The notes beneath the pieces are model-generated. The model searched no databases. It was not told the DNA's origin and saw only the letters and a program-made list of their open reading frames with translations. Of a stretch of 64,000 nucleotides of DNA, positions 13,201 to 23,857 are shown in pieces. A program made the position numbers and the translations under genes. This stretch comes from Gymnogyps californianus (taxonomy: Eukaryota; Chordata; Aves; Accipitriformes; Cathartidae), in assembly GCF_018139145.2 (NCBI RefSeq), contig NC_059500.1:56447580-56511579 (forward strand), read 5' to 3'. Positions within the stretch are counted from its first letter, which is position 1, and each line of letters begins with the position of its first letter.

Positions 13201-16200
13201 TCTTGCATCCAGATGACTTATCTCCACTGCTTGATCTTGCCAAGGAAAATCAGATACTTAAAAGGCAATTGATTAGGATAACAAATGATAGTGAAAATAA
13301 CTAAATCCGCTCCTAAAAAAAAAAGATCTGCAGTCACACAGACAGAACTGCAGCCTCCAATAAAAAGAAAAATTAAATGTATGTCTGTATAGCGCACCAT
13401 GTAGTGCTACGCAGAGATGATTAAGCTGGTTCCAGATAAACCTAGGAATTGCCTAGCACAGAACTTTGGCTTTCTCAGGCAAACTTATTCTACTGAGCAA
13501 ACGGGTAAATTAGCTCATGGTTCACTGTGTGCTGTCATAGCTAGGCTGTGTTTAGTACCCAGATAACTCACCATCACAACAGACTTAAGTGCTTGTATAT
13601 GACCATGGAGACAAAGTTCATTATTCAATAACCCATTTCCTTCATGTGTCCTTGATAGAACATCGACAGCACCTGAAATGGACCACCAGGGAAAAACTTT
13701 CCTTTGTACAGAAGATGTCTTTGATGGACCCTTTCAGTTGATGTTGAGCATGCGTGGAAAGCAGAAACTATTTAAACATACTGTGCTGCTATCTATCGTT
13801 AGAGCAAAAAGGAAATATACAGTTTTATTGGCCTTGTTTAGGTACAGCAGCCTAGTGCATCAAGTCTGAAGGTGTATTTCAATGGAGCCTGGCTAACTGA
13901 AAATGCATTGCTTGCTTATGATATTTCATTTTCTTAAAATAGAGAAATCTTAAGAAAGTTGTCAGGAAGTTAGTACTCTGTATTTACTTAAATCTAGTTA
14001 AAGTCAAGCAAAGGTAACTCTCATCTTTCATTCTTCCATCCCTTGGTCTCTAGCCAGTGAAAGGACACACTAGGCCTGGATCGCTTCAATTGTGGCAGCC
14101 ACCAAAAAGGCTGTTCTGCAATTGGAGATTGTGAAGTACAAGAGCAATGTGGCCACACTGGCTTCCCTGTCACTTTTAGCAGGAATACTTGAGTAGTTGA
14201 TTATGCCACTTTTGTAGTTTTCTTGTACTATGAACTTGTTTAAAATACCTACAGTAGGAACCAGGACATGCACCATAACTTGAGTATTTCTAGTTCCCCT
14301 CCATACCCATTAAACCCTCTGTGTTACTACGAGCTCCTTCCCACATCTTTGGACTGACAGCAAGGCCAGAAACAGTATTATGAGTCTCGTTTTAAATTAC
14401 GTGTGTGGGACGAACTAGCCGTATGTTGGTACTGATAAACTGGCAGGATATCAAACAGGCAGAAACTATCCCTTCCTTCTACCCCTTCCAACATCTCCTC
14501 GTTAGTACAGTCCCTCTCCTCTACCTGGCTCCCTGCTGTTTGTCACAAGACTTGAACTTTGTTATCTTTTGGAGACCTTCACCCATCAGTCAGATTTGAC
14601 TGCAGCTGACCAACAGGTTGAAAACCACTAGGAAAAGAATAGCAGAGGGCTGAGCATCCAGGTGGACATCAGAATCACGTAGCATTGTGTCAGGAGGAAA
14701 GCAGGCCAGGACTCGACTGATGCGGTAGGAAATTCAGAGAGGTATCTTTTGTGAATGAACCACAGAAGCGTGAAAGCTGTGGTTCCCTGGATTTGAAGTA
14801 GATGCTGTATTTGCAGTGTCTATTTAGATCTTGTATCTTGGTTTTTGTGCATTAAATGTAAAAAGTGTAAAAGTTAAATGGTCCCATTTTGCTTGCATAA
14901 ATGTAGGCCTTGTAAATGTTTGCCACATATCACCATATAAAGCATACAGTTTATACTGTGCAAATATATTGTAAATGCATTTTTATTGCTGTACTGTTTA
15001 ACCCCTTTTTGATTGGAATATTTCTTCTGTTTCTTTCAATATAATAAAGTATTATTAAAAAATTTTAACAATTTCTACCAGCAGCTTTTACTCTGACCTG
15101 TAAAATTTCATGTTTTCAATATGAGACTCCAGAATTTGGCTCTTACGTCCTTTTTCCCAGCCACAGCAACTGCAACTAACACATTTGCACCCTAGCACTA
15201 CGGCATCTTGCTTGCTGTAGCTGTGGCTGGCATGTAGATCCCCAAAGCTGGAGATAAGCTACAGGACTTAAGTCTCTGTACTCGGGAAGGCTGAACTGGA
15301 AGACATAGCCCCACGTGCCTACTTTCATGTTAGCAGAGAGGTTGGGTTTTATTGTGAGATTGTGGACATACAGTGATTGTTGCAGGTCTAAGTATTAAGC
15401 TGGAAATCAGTGTAGTGTAACTAAATACAGTCTATAACTACAATACAATCTGCTCTGAACATTACACAGTAAAATAATACTTGAGAAAAATAACAGATAT
15501 TTAATTGGACTGCGTGGGTAGAGCTTTTTATAGGGGGAAGCAGCCTTTTGAACATGCACATATAGATCTTTCACCACAAGGAGATCTAGACACAGTACTG
15601 AAGTGTTAGTACTTGCAAGATCACCAGACAGGTCCCATGAAAATCATGAAATTGGCATAAGTGTTGAAATAATAGATGATGGACTTGTTATGGGTATAAA
15701 CTCCTGGTGTTCAGCCCAGTTGTTTTCAAGTTTTCCTCTGCAACAATGAGGAACAGAAAATGACCTTTAAAAGATACTAAAATTAAGTTTTAAAAAAGTG
15801 GAAGTAACCTAGCACGATGCTAGAACTGACGTAACACAACAACATTACAGTGCTGACTTAAGTGGCTGGGAAAGCAGCTCTCTTTATGGAAGACACTGTC
15901 AAGGGATTTTGGTTGTTGTGAAATCCTGGTAGTATGCAGCGGGGCAGGAGGGGTATGTGCATGCCTAAGAGGCAGACAGAGAGGGTCGTCTGGATGAGAG
16001 TGCCTGAGAGAAGATCGTGTGTCCCCAGGAGCAGGAGACGCACGAGGGGACCATAAGCAAAGTTACCAACTCTGAGTTTGTCTCAAGATGGTGCTTTTCT
16101 AAATCCTCTGTAAGCTTTAGAAACTGGGTGAAAATGTTTAGCTTCATTGTTTAATAAAAAAGTACCTAGTGCTTGCAGTCAAGGAGATAGGATTGCAGCG

Positions 16201-16294
16201 CAAGTAGAGATTGCTGCTGTAACTTGTTGGGGTACCCACAGCTGTGAATGAATGTGCAGCGGTCTTCTTGCCGTGACAGCTGGCCACACCAGGC
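7218..16294. other. Intergenic, mostly featureless; possible transcript end near 15,043
   Basis: AT-rich sequence. Open frames are about 100 codons or shorter and unrecognised. A near-duplicate phrase (AAATTAATTAATC..GTCTGTGAAATTAATT) lies at 12300-12335, and a GC-richer patch at 10440-10640 has overlapping short frames but no recognisable product. The stretch 14820-15065 looks like a 3' UTR end (separate entry). Confidence 0.65.
14820..15065 (+). terminator. Candidate 3' UTR end / polyadenylation site of an unassigned + strand transcript
   Basis: TGTA-rich, T-rich sequence (TTGTAAATG, TATTGTAAATG and similar) leads to a canonical AATAAA at 15043-15048, followed by A-rich and then T-rich sequence. 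This is the usual composition of a vertebrate poly(A) site. No coding exon that would own it is recognisable upstream, and it lies 2.7 kb before the TNPO1 promoter. It could be a long non-coding RNA end or chance. Confidence 0.3.
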
Positions 16295-17040
16295 ATAGAA
16301 TTATAGAACCACAGAACAGTTTGGGTTGGAAGGGGTCTTTAAAGATCGACTGGTCTATCCCCCCTGCTGTGGGTCGGGATATCTTCCACTAGATCTGATT
16401 GCTCAAAGCTCTGTCGAACCTGACCTTAAACACAACTTCTCTGGGCAACCTGTTCCACGCTCACTGTAAAAAATTTCTTCCTTATATCCAATTTAAACCT
16501 GCCTTCTTTCAGTTTAAAAACATTGCCCCTTGTTCTGTCCCTACAGGCCCTGGTAAAAAGTCTGTCTCCATCTTTCTTATAAGCCCCTTTAAGCATTGCA
16601 AGGCCACAATAAGGTCTCCCCGGAGCTCCAGGCTGAACAACCCCAACTCTCTCAGCCTCTCTCCATAGGAGAGGTGTTCCAGCCCCCTGATCATTTTTGT
16701 GGCCCTCCTCTGGACCCGCTCCAACAGGTCCATGTCTTTCCTGTGCTAAGGACTCCACAGCTGGACGCAGTACTCCAGGTGGGGTCTCACCACAGCAGAG
16801 TAGAGGGGGAGAATCACCTCCCTTGTCCTGCTGGCCACCCTTCTTTTTACGCAGCCCAGTATACAATTGGCTTTCTGGGATTCAAGTGCACTTTGCCAGC
16901 TCATGTCCAGCTTTTCATCCACCAGTACCCCCACGTCCTTCTCTGCAGGGCTGCTCTCAATGCATTCACTCCCAGAGAAGTTTGGGAAAACCCTGGCTAT
17001 GCACTTGCGTTGCCTCCTCAAAATGAAAGGCAGAGTGCTG
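16295..17040 (-). mobile_element. CR1 LINE, minus orientation, 5'-truncated
   Basis: The minus strand encodes, across shifted frames, [50 protein letters not shown], then [28 protein letters not shown] and [17 protein letters not shown], the canonical CR1 ORF2 C-terminus. The 3' end lies at 16295-16340 (complement of CAAACTGTTCTGTGGTTCTATAATTC). The change of frame after YCVQLW shows it is dead. Its 5' end stops 230 bp before CpG island 1. Confidence 0.93.
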
Positions 17041-17714
17041 TACCTTTGCTGCCTAGCTCGTAGCCTCATTTTTCATTTTTATGATTTTTGACACGTGTGT
17101 CAGCCACCTCCTGTGGAGTCCCTGCAGCTGTCTGCTGCTGCTGGCGTGGTGAGCATTGAGGGGTGCAGAGAGAGGAGCCCAGCCTGGGGAGCCTGGCAGG
17201 GCCCAGAGGGACGGGTGCCTGTGAGGAGCCTGTTTGTGCCGGTGGGTCAGAGGGACAGGTACTGCTAAGGAGTGAAGAGCTCCCGGGGGGGGGTGGGTGC
17301 TGCCCGAGGGGTCCTTCGCACTTGTGGCCCTTCGCACTTGTGCCTCTTTGAGGGAGGTGGTGGCGGTCGGGAGAAAGGGCGCATCTGGGAAGGGCAAGTG
17401 TCCCCGGTCCCCAGGGGGATCACTGCGGCAGGCAGTGCCCGGGCACGAAGCCTGCGTGCGTGCGTTTGCAGTGGAGAGCCTCGCAGCAGCAGGGAGCCGG
17501 CAGAAAGAAGCGTCCCTCTACGTGGAAGCCCGGGACAGGCCGAGGGCGGCGGCCGGGGCCGGGAGGCTGGGTGGGGCCGGGCGGCCATTTCACTGCCGTC
17601 TCCATCACACCCGCGGCCACAGGCCCCAGACGAGGCCGCCGTTGCCAGGGTGACCGGCCAGTGGCGCCCCCGCCCTCCCCCGCGCGCCAAGCCCCGCCCC
17701 CCGGCCGCCCCCCC

Positions 17715-17732
17715 GGCCAATCGGAGGGGCGG
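17715..17732 (+). promoter_or_regulatory. CCAAT box plus adjacent GC box
   Basis: GGCCAATCGG (NF-Y type; CCAAT core at 17717-17721) is followed directly by GGGGCGG (Sp1/KLF type; 17726-17732). The pair sits about 135 bp upstream of the exon 1 ATG, a spacing typical of TATA-less promoters if transcription starts near 17,750-17,800. Factor identities are inferred from the motifs. Confidence 0.65.
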
Positions 17733-17854
17733 TGGCGGCGGAGCCAGGTTCTCTTTGTTCAGCCATTTCAGGGGCCGGAGCGGGCTCGGGCGCGGAGCTG
17801 CGGCGGGAGAGGACGGGTCGCTCCCTTGCCACTCCCCTGCCGCCGGGCTCTGGG

Positions 17855-17863
17855 ATGGTGTGG
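17855..17863 (+). CDS. TNPO1: TNPO1 coding exon 1 (isoform with N-terminal extension), 9 coding nt
   Basis: ATG GTG TGG (Met-Val-Trp) is followed at once by the donor GTAGGT at 17864. The ATG has G at -3 and G at +4. Splicing to the acceptor at 36562 is phase 0 and gives MVWQAK joined to MEYEW. From memory, human TNPO1 isoform 1 also starts Met-Val-Trp and carries a short extension ending in Lys before the same Met; the bird extension would be six residues rather than eight. The codons sit in the CpG island at 17.3-18.3 kb, about 135 bp after a CCAAT box, so the preceding bases (perhaps from about 17745) would be 5' UTR; the exact start is not visible. The main doubt is that nine coding bases alone carry little signal; island, donor, phase and the MVW match together support the call. 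Confidence 0.72.
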
Positions 17864-20800
17864 GTAGGTGTCCGGGCTGCGAGGGGCGGGCTGGGACGTC
17901 CCATCCCTGGCAGCCGCGGCCTGCCCGCGAGCGGGAGGCAGGGCCGGGCCGGGGCGGCAGCCGCTGCCGGGGCGCCCCGCCGCCGCGGGCCCGGCCGGTG
18001 TCACGGGCCTCCGCGCGGCCGCTGGGAGGGGAGCTGTGGGCTTCCGGCCGTGGGCTGCCCCTTCCCCTCCCGCCGTCGCCGCGGGCTCTGCCGCCTCGTG
18101 CCCACGGGCAGATGGATGGTGGGCGGGCGGGCGGGACGGGTGGTGGCGGCGGCCTGAGGGGTGGCCGGGGCCTGAGGGCCGGGCACACCCCACCCCCCTT
18201 CCACCCCCCGGCTCCTCCCGGTGCTACGGCTGATGCCGTCTCCGCAGCCGGGCCGCAAACTCTGGCATTGCAGCGAGCCGGAAAGTGAAAGTCGCCTCGG
18301 GATGCAGGAACGTGGCCATATTTCCTGCCTTTTTTTCTAGAGTGCGTGGGGTCCCTGCTGTACAGATTTGGCTAGGTGGCATTTTAATTTTTTTTTCCGT
18401 ACGAAATATTAGAGAGGAGAGAAATCTCCTGTCTGTCTTGTACTTTTGTTTGTTTGCTTAGGGAGGTTGTTAATTTAGGCGCTCAGTGGAAATAACTAGT
18501 GGAACTTGTAAAGCTTTTGTGGTGTGACTGTACAAAGGGCAGGAATGCTTTTTGGGTTGGTATAAATGGCTTGATTAGTCTGTGAGATATTTGCCTCCTT
18601 GGTGTGAAGGTAATAAGTCCTCTCACTTGAATTTCTGCTCAGGATCTGAGAGATCCTCCTACTGTGAGGATTGTTCTGCGATGTATTCCAGCCACCACAG
18701 CTTCGTAACTTGTTTGCTTGCCTTCTTGCATGTTTAAGTAGTCCTTAATGTGGTAATTGAATATTTCACAAATGTTGTTCAATCATTACAACACTCACTG
18801 AACAAAAAGTTGACTTGTGTCCCTTCTGTACATAAGTAATTGAACAGAAAAAATATGTCCAAGATCATATAAGGAGCCTTTGGTAGAATTGAAAACTGAG
18901 CCCATATTACTAATCCAGAGTATGTTTAAAAATGACAGTACATGATCTGTTTCTAAAAGTCTTCATTCTGCATCTGCTGTGTGAACTGGAGTTATTTTGA
19001 GTTATATGTGGGAGGATGGAGGAAAGGTGCCTACAATTGGGAAGAACAGTTTCTATATGATCAGAATTACTTTAGAATGCATTTCTTCAAAATCTAGCTA
19101 GCTTATACTCAAAGCAGTGTAATACAAAGGGATAATTAAGATCCTGCAAAAACGGGGTTAAAAAAGCAGTTTATTGTCTAGCTTAAAGGACGAAAGCTCT
19201 GGTTAGAATTAATATTGACTAAGGACCATGTTTACCATTGGATACAGGCAGTGACACACATTTCAGTGACTTCAGAAGTTGATACAGATGTAAGCACAGC
19301 TGCTAAATTGAGCTAAGCATGCCTTGTGACAGGAAGGTGAAAACAACATTAATGATGGGTTTATGAATGTAGGCTTTTATTGGATTATCTGACATACTTT
19401 TCTATTATATTTATTTAGAATCCAGCTTAGGAGTCCTTGTATGTGGATATTCAAGAGAACACACATATGTGTGCTTAATTTTAGGTTAACGGTGGCAACC
19501 CCAGGGATGGAGCTACCTTATAATCAGGTGATAGGTATGGACAGAGCTGTTAAGCAGACTGGCAGAGCTGGAGTAGAGTGTAATTCGATCAAGTTTCCTT
19601 CCTGTTCCTGCTTCAGGCACGCCAAGATGCTATGGCTACAAAGGAGGGTGGCAGAAGGCCAAGGCCATAATCCTCCTTCATCGAAGGTGATATTCAGAAT
19701 CTGTGCAGTTTGAAGATCGGGGCTGACATCAAGACTGAGATTTTGTCTTTGAAATGTCTCATTGGTAGAGATCTCCTTGTGTAGACCCAGTGTTGTCACT
19801 GTCATAAAAAAAATTGTACCACAGGTTTGTGGAATTGGTATGCACTGATCAATGCATTAATGTCAATGAAGTTGTGCCAGTGACATGCAACAGGGGGGGA
19901 TTTTTTCTTTCCTTTGTTTTTGAAAGGCTAGGACTGATTTTCCATTATTCTCATGCCTTAATTAAGTTGCAACTTTAATTTCTGTGGTCAAAACGAATCA
20001 ATTTTACCGGTTAATTCAGTTCCAGATTCCATGAACATTTAAATACATGTAACAGTACTATGTTTTGATCCCCAATTCCAGTTCTTTCCACCGTTGTGTA
20101 GTATTGATTTGGATAGTTTGGGTGGGTTTTCTGCATATATTGATAGGTTTCAGATACATATAATTAAATATTATTTATTATACGTATTTGAATATAGTAT
20201 TATATATTTATAAACATTATATATAAAAATATATTCATATAGGTATAGTATGCAATTCATACTGAAATTTTATTTTTTAAAATCTCTCATTGATAGATTT
20301 ATACTTGTGTAGACCCAGTGTTGTTGGGTTTATGTATGTGATCTATCATATACATGATAAAACAGTGTACGTAGTAATCTGTTTATGCATGTACACATGG
20401 ATGCCATGGAATATGGCATCTTTTAATGATATATTATGAAATAAACTTCCAAATGTCACTTTTGGCCTCTAGAAGGTTTTCTTTTCCAAACCAGATTCCA
20501 GAGTGAAATTTAAACAATTTTTTAAAAATCCCTGTTAATTTCCTGTATACTGAATGCTTTTGAAATTTTGAGTTTGTACATATATGTGTGTGTGTATATG
20601 TGAGTCAAATCTGAAATAAGGCATAAAATCAAATAAAATTCGTGTTTAAAGAAAACCTTTGGTTTTTAAACCTTGAGTATAGAATAGAAAGTTACTCTTA
20701 AATTATTCTCCTATTAAATAATTTAATTTTGTAGAGCATTTTCTACGAGCCATTGTGAGATACCTTTAAACATTCAAAATGTGCTGCTTATGACGAACCT

Positions 20801-23200
20801 GCCATTAAGTGCATTAATTTAAATAATAGATCAATGCTAAATATAAAAGCAGAGGGAAAGGCAAGACAAAATGTTTTTGGCAGAGAATAGAAAATAGATA
20901 GTAGGTGAATAGGTGCAAAGATGCAAGAAAACTGTTACTACATTAGAACCCAGAAGGGACACACTTGCAGAACTGATGGTGAGGTAGCACAGACTAGGGG
21001 TTTCCAAACCTAGTTAGCAGATATATGATCATCATCAGTAACTTCTGGCATTCAGGGTCACATGTTTTTCTGACCATGCAAAACCAGAGCCTCATGTATG
21101 GCTCTTCTCCCAGCTTTCCTACTGCATGTTCCCGTCTTCAAAGCTAAGATTGCAGTCCAGTGCTCACACTTAACCTTCCCTATCCATTCATGCACCCACA
21201 GAAGTTTACTCCAATTTCAGACTTCAGCCACATCCTTTCTCCTGCACACACCCAAATCATGAACCTTCACTTCTTGCAGAGACAAAGAGGAACTTGGCTT
21301 CCCCTCGGTGCATGCTATCTCCCTAATCCTGTTCTTCTTACTTCACCATGTCTTGGTCTTCTTCCTGTATCCTGAACCAGAAGTGCAGGTCTGCCTGGGG
21401 GCAGCAGAGCTATTCATTATTGTTGAATGCAGGTGGTGGCTGCAGTAGTTCCTAACTGTTTACACAGGTTTTACAGGACCTAGGAGGCAGTTACTGTGCT
21501 GCCTGTATAAGAGCAGTGAGACCCAGAAGCTGTGGCTCGGTTCAGAATTGAACGTACCATGGAAGCAGACATGAGTGGCATGTGCACTACAGTTTGGCCA
21601 CCTCTTTTATAGAGAAGACAAGGAAAGTCAGTAGCAGACAAGTGTGGAGAGGCAAGAGTCTAATTCTCATCAGAGACTAAAAAGCACAGGTCTGGTTTTT
21701 ATGCCAAATAAGCTAAATCAGGGCAAAAGTCCAAATAGATACCTGTATTTCAGTCTGGTTTACATCAGTTGGGCTTGAGTCAATTCCTCAGGGAAAAAAA
21801 AAAAAAAGCATAAGCCAACCTTAAATTAAAATAAATTGTTTTGCACAGGATTTTCCAAATTAATGTATAGGCAAGTTTAAGCTAAATTGGTCTGACTTTC
21901 TTGTGCAGGCAAGCCCTGAGCTACATGGCTGGAAATCAGGAGTGACTTCACTGCGCTCCATTAGGTGTAATGTAAGTAAGTGGAGTTGGCATAAGAGGTG
22001 AAAGCTTTAGTTGTTGAATCTGGCCTGTAAGGAGTAGTTAAAAACAAACAAGATGAGATTTAAATGGAGCTTTTGAACAAATGGGAACCAATTGCATTAA
22101 CAAGAACACGAGAGTCATGTAATTACATTCTTCGCTTGTCTGTGAGAAACCAGTCAGTACTAGGTTGAAAACACTGGAGTCTGAAGCAGAGATGCATTTG
22201 AAGCCCCTTGGAAAAGGAGTTATAAAGTAGGCCAACTGATGAGAGGAAATCTTCGGTTTAAAAAAAATTTAAAAATGTATGGTTGTTTCATGATTCTAAC
22301 ACAGAAGTGTATACACCAACGCAAGTATGTGTGTGTTTGTGTATCACATCTTTGGATATCTGCTTATCTTAAAATCTTTTTACCTTTCATATGTAAAAAT
22401 CCAGTTGGTCATTTGGTCATGTTACCAAATGACTTCAGACACCTTCCCTTCCAAAATCATCCTCCTTTCTGTAGAAGACTTTCTATAGTCTTCCTCTGTT
22501 TCTCCACTAAAAACTGGGTAACATACTATAATTTTACACAATTCTTTGCTTCTGGAGAATACCCTATTCTCCCAGAAGAGAACCCTGTTGGTTCTCTGAG
22601 CCAATGAGTACTTGTAATACATTATTGTCATAAATTGTAAAATACATCTTTCAGTTTAGCAAGGAAGCGTATTTTAGGTTAGGCACTGTCCATTCTAGCG
22701 ATTCTCTTAATTTCTTGGTGATTGCACAGAATCAAAATAGCAAGCAAAAATTAAATAAAGCACAACTGGCAGTATTCACAGCTTCCCTCATTTGCAGTGT
22801 ACATTTCAAGGTATGCTTTGTTTTGTTTGCTAGTTCTATTTGCAGTCTTTTAAACTGTGGGTTGGAACAGATGACACTGATAAGGGAATTCTATGAGAAA
22901 GAGGTTAATCTTGCATGTAACCACCACAGAATTCAGTCTTTTTTTTTTAATTAGTTGTTGTACAATGTGTTTGAAAGTTGAGATGGGTTTCTTTTAGATA
23001 GGAAAAAAATGAATAGAATATATGAAGCTGCATGCTTTAATATTTTCTCTTTTTAGAATATGGATTTTTATATCAGCACATGAGATTGACAGTCAGCCGA
23101 CATTGAGATTACTGCCCTTGCTTTGTTTCTTTTATGCTAGGTAACAGGGCTAATGGATCGTAGTGAGGCTTTGATAACCTCAGCTCCACTGGGGCGGGAC

Positions 23201-23818
23201 TGTTGTGGTTTAACCCCAGCCAGCAGCTAAGAACGATGCAGCTGCTCCCTCACTCCCCTCCTGCTCCCAGTGGGATGGGGAGAAGAATTGGGAAAGAAGG
23301 TAAAACTCGTGGGTTGAGATAAGAATGGTTTAATAACTAAAGTAAAATATGATGCTAACAATAATAATAATGAAATATAATAATAATAGTAACAAAAAGG
23401 AATATAACAAAAAGAAGAAGGGGGGTGGGGGAAAGAAGAAGGACAAAAACCCCCAAGAAATAAAAAAACCCAACAGTGATGCACAATGCAATTGGTCACC
23501 ACCCGCTGACCAATGCCCGAGCAGTGATCCACCCCCCCTGGCCAACTCCCCCCAGTTTATATACTGGGCATGATGTTCTATGGTATGGAATATCCCTTTG
23601 GCTAGTTGGGGTCAGCTCTCCTGGCTATGCTCCCTCCCAGCTTCTTGCACACCTGCTTGCTGGCAGAGCATGGGAAACTGAAAAAATCCTTAAGTGCTAC
23701 TTAGGAACAACTAAAACATCAGTGTGTTATCAACGTTATTCTTACACTAAATCCAAAACACAGCACTGTACCAGCTACTAAGAAGAAAATTAACTCTATC
23801 CCAGCCAAAACCAGGACA
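23201..23818 (-). mobile_element. Solo LTR, avian endogenous retrovirus (ERVL-like), antisense in TNPO1 intron 1
   Basis: On the + strand it runs TGTTGTGGTTTAACC to ...AAACCAGGACA. Read on the minus strand it has TATATAAA (complement at 23556-23563) and ATTAAA (complement at 23329-23334). Flanks GGGAC (23196-23200) and AGGAC (23819-23823) fit a 5-bp target duplication with one change. It is closely similar to the copies at 6597 and 50181, inverted. A 23-A run follows at 23835-23857, outside the element. Confidence 0.87.
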
Positions 23819-23834
23819 AGGACTCTCCCTTTTT

Positions 23835-23857
23835 AAAAAAAAAAAAAAAAAAAAAAA
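23835..23857. repeat. Poly(A) run, 23 bases, next to the intron 1 LTR
   Basis: A pure A run 17 bp beyond the LTR end. There is no recognisable retrocopy body upstream of it other than the LTR, so it is treated as a simple repeat. Confidence 0.9.

Larger units (their letters stand above)
17270..18300 (+). promoter_or_regulatory. TNPO1: CpG island 1: distal TNPO1 promoter and exon 1
   Basis: This is a sharply bounded GC- and CpG-rich block between AT-rich flanks. It contains a CCAAT box at 17717-17721 (GGCCAATCGG), a GC box GGGGCGG at 17726-17732 and several CCCCGCCCC-type runs just upstream. No TATA box is visible, as expected for a broad housekeeping promoter. The CCAAT/GC pair lies about 135 bp before the Met-Val-Trp start, placing the likely transcription start near 17745-17800 on the + strand. 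A 14-bp sequence repeats with a 16-bp period at 17313-17342. Divergent transcription to the left is possible for such islands, but I see no minus-strand gene to support it. Confidence 0.8.

Noticed and set aside
14070..14280. Possible exon or pseudogene after CTCTAG (cysteine-containing frame on +, 68-codon frame on -)
   Set aside because: The acceptor-adjacent frame has a stop at once, no donor in frame was found, and no family resemblance could be named.
16140..16160. AATAAA at 16153-16158 as a transcript end
   Set aside because: No supporting downstream T/GT-rich element or upstream UTR-like sequence; isolated AATAAA is expected often in AT-rich DNA.
17265..18290. Several open frames of 90-340 codons on both strands in CpG island 1
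   Set aside because: GC-rich sequence lacks stop codons by composition. The products are Pro/Arg/Gly-rich with no domain, overlap in several frames at once, and some begin at GTG.
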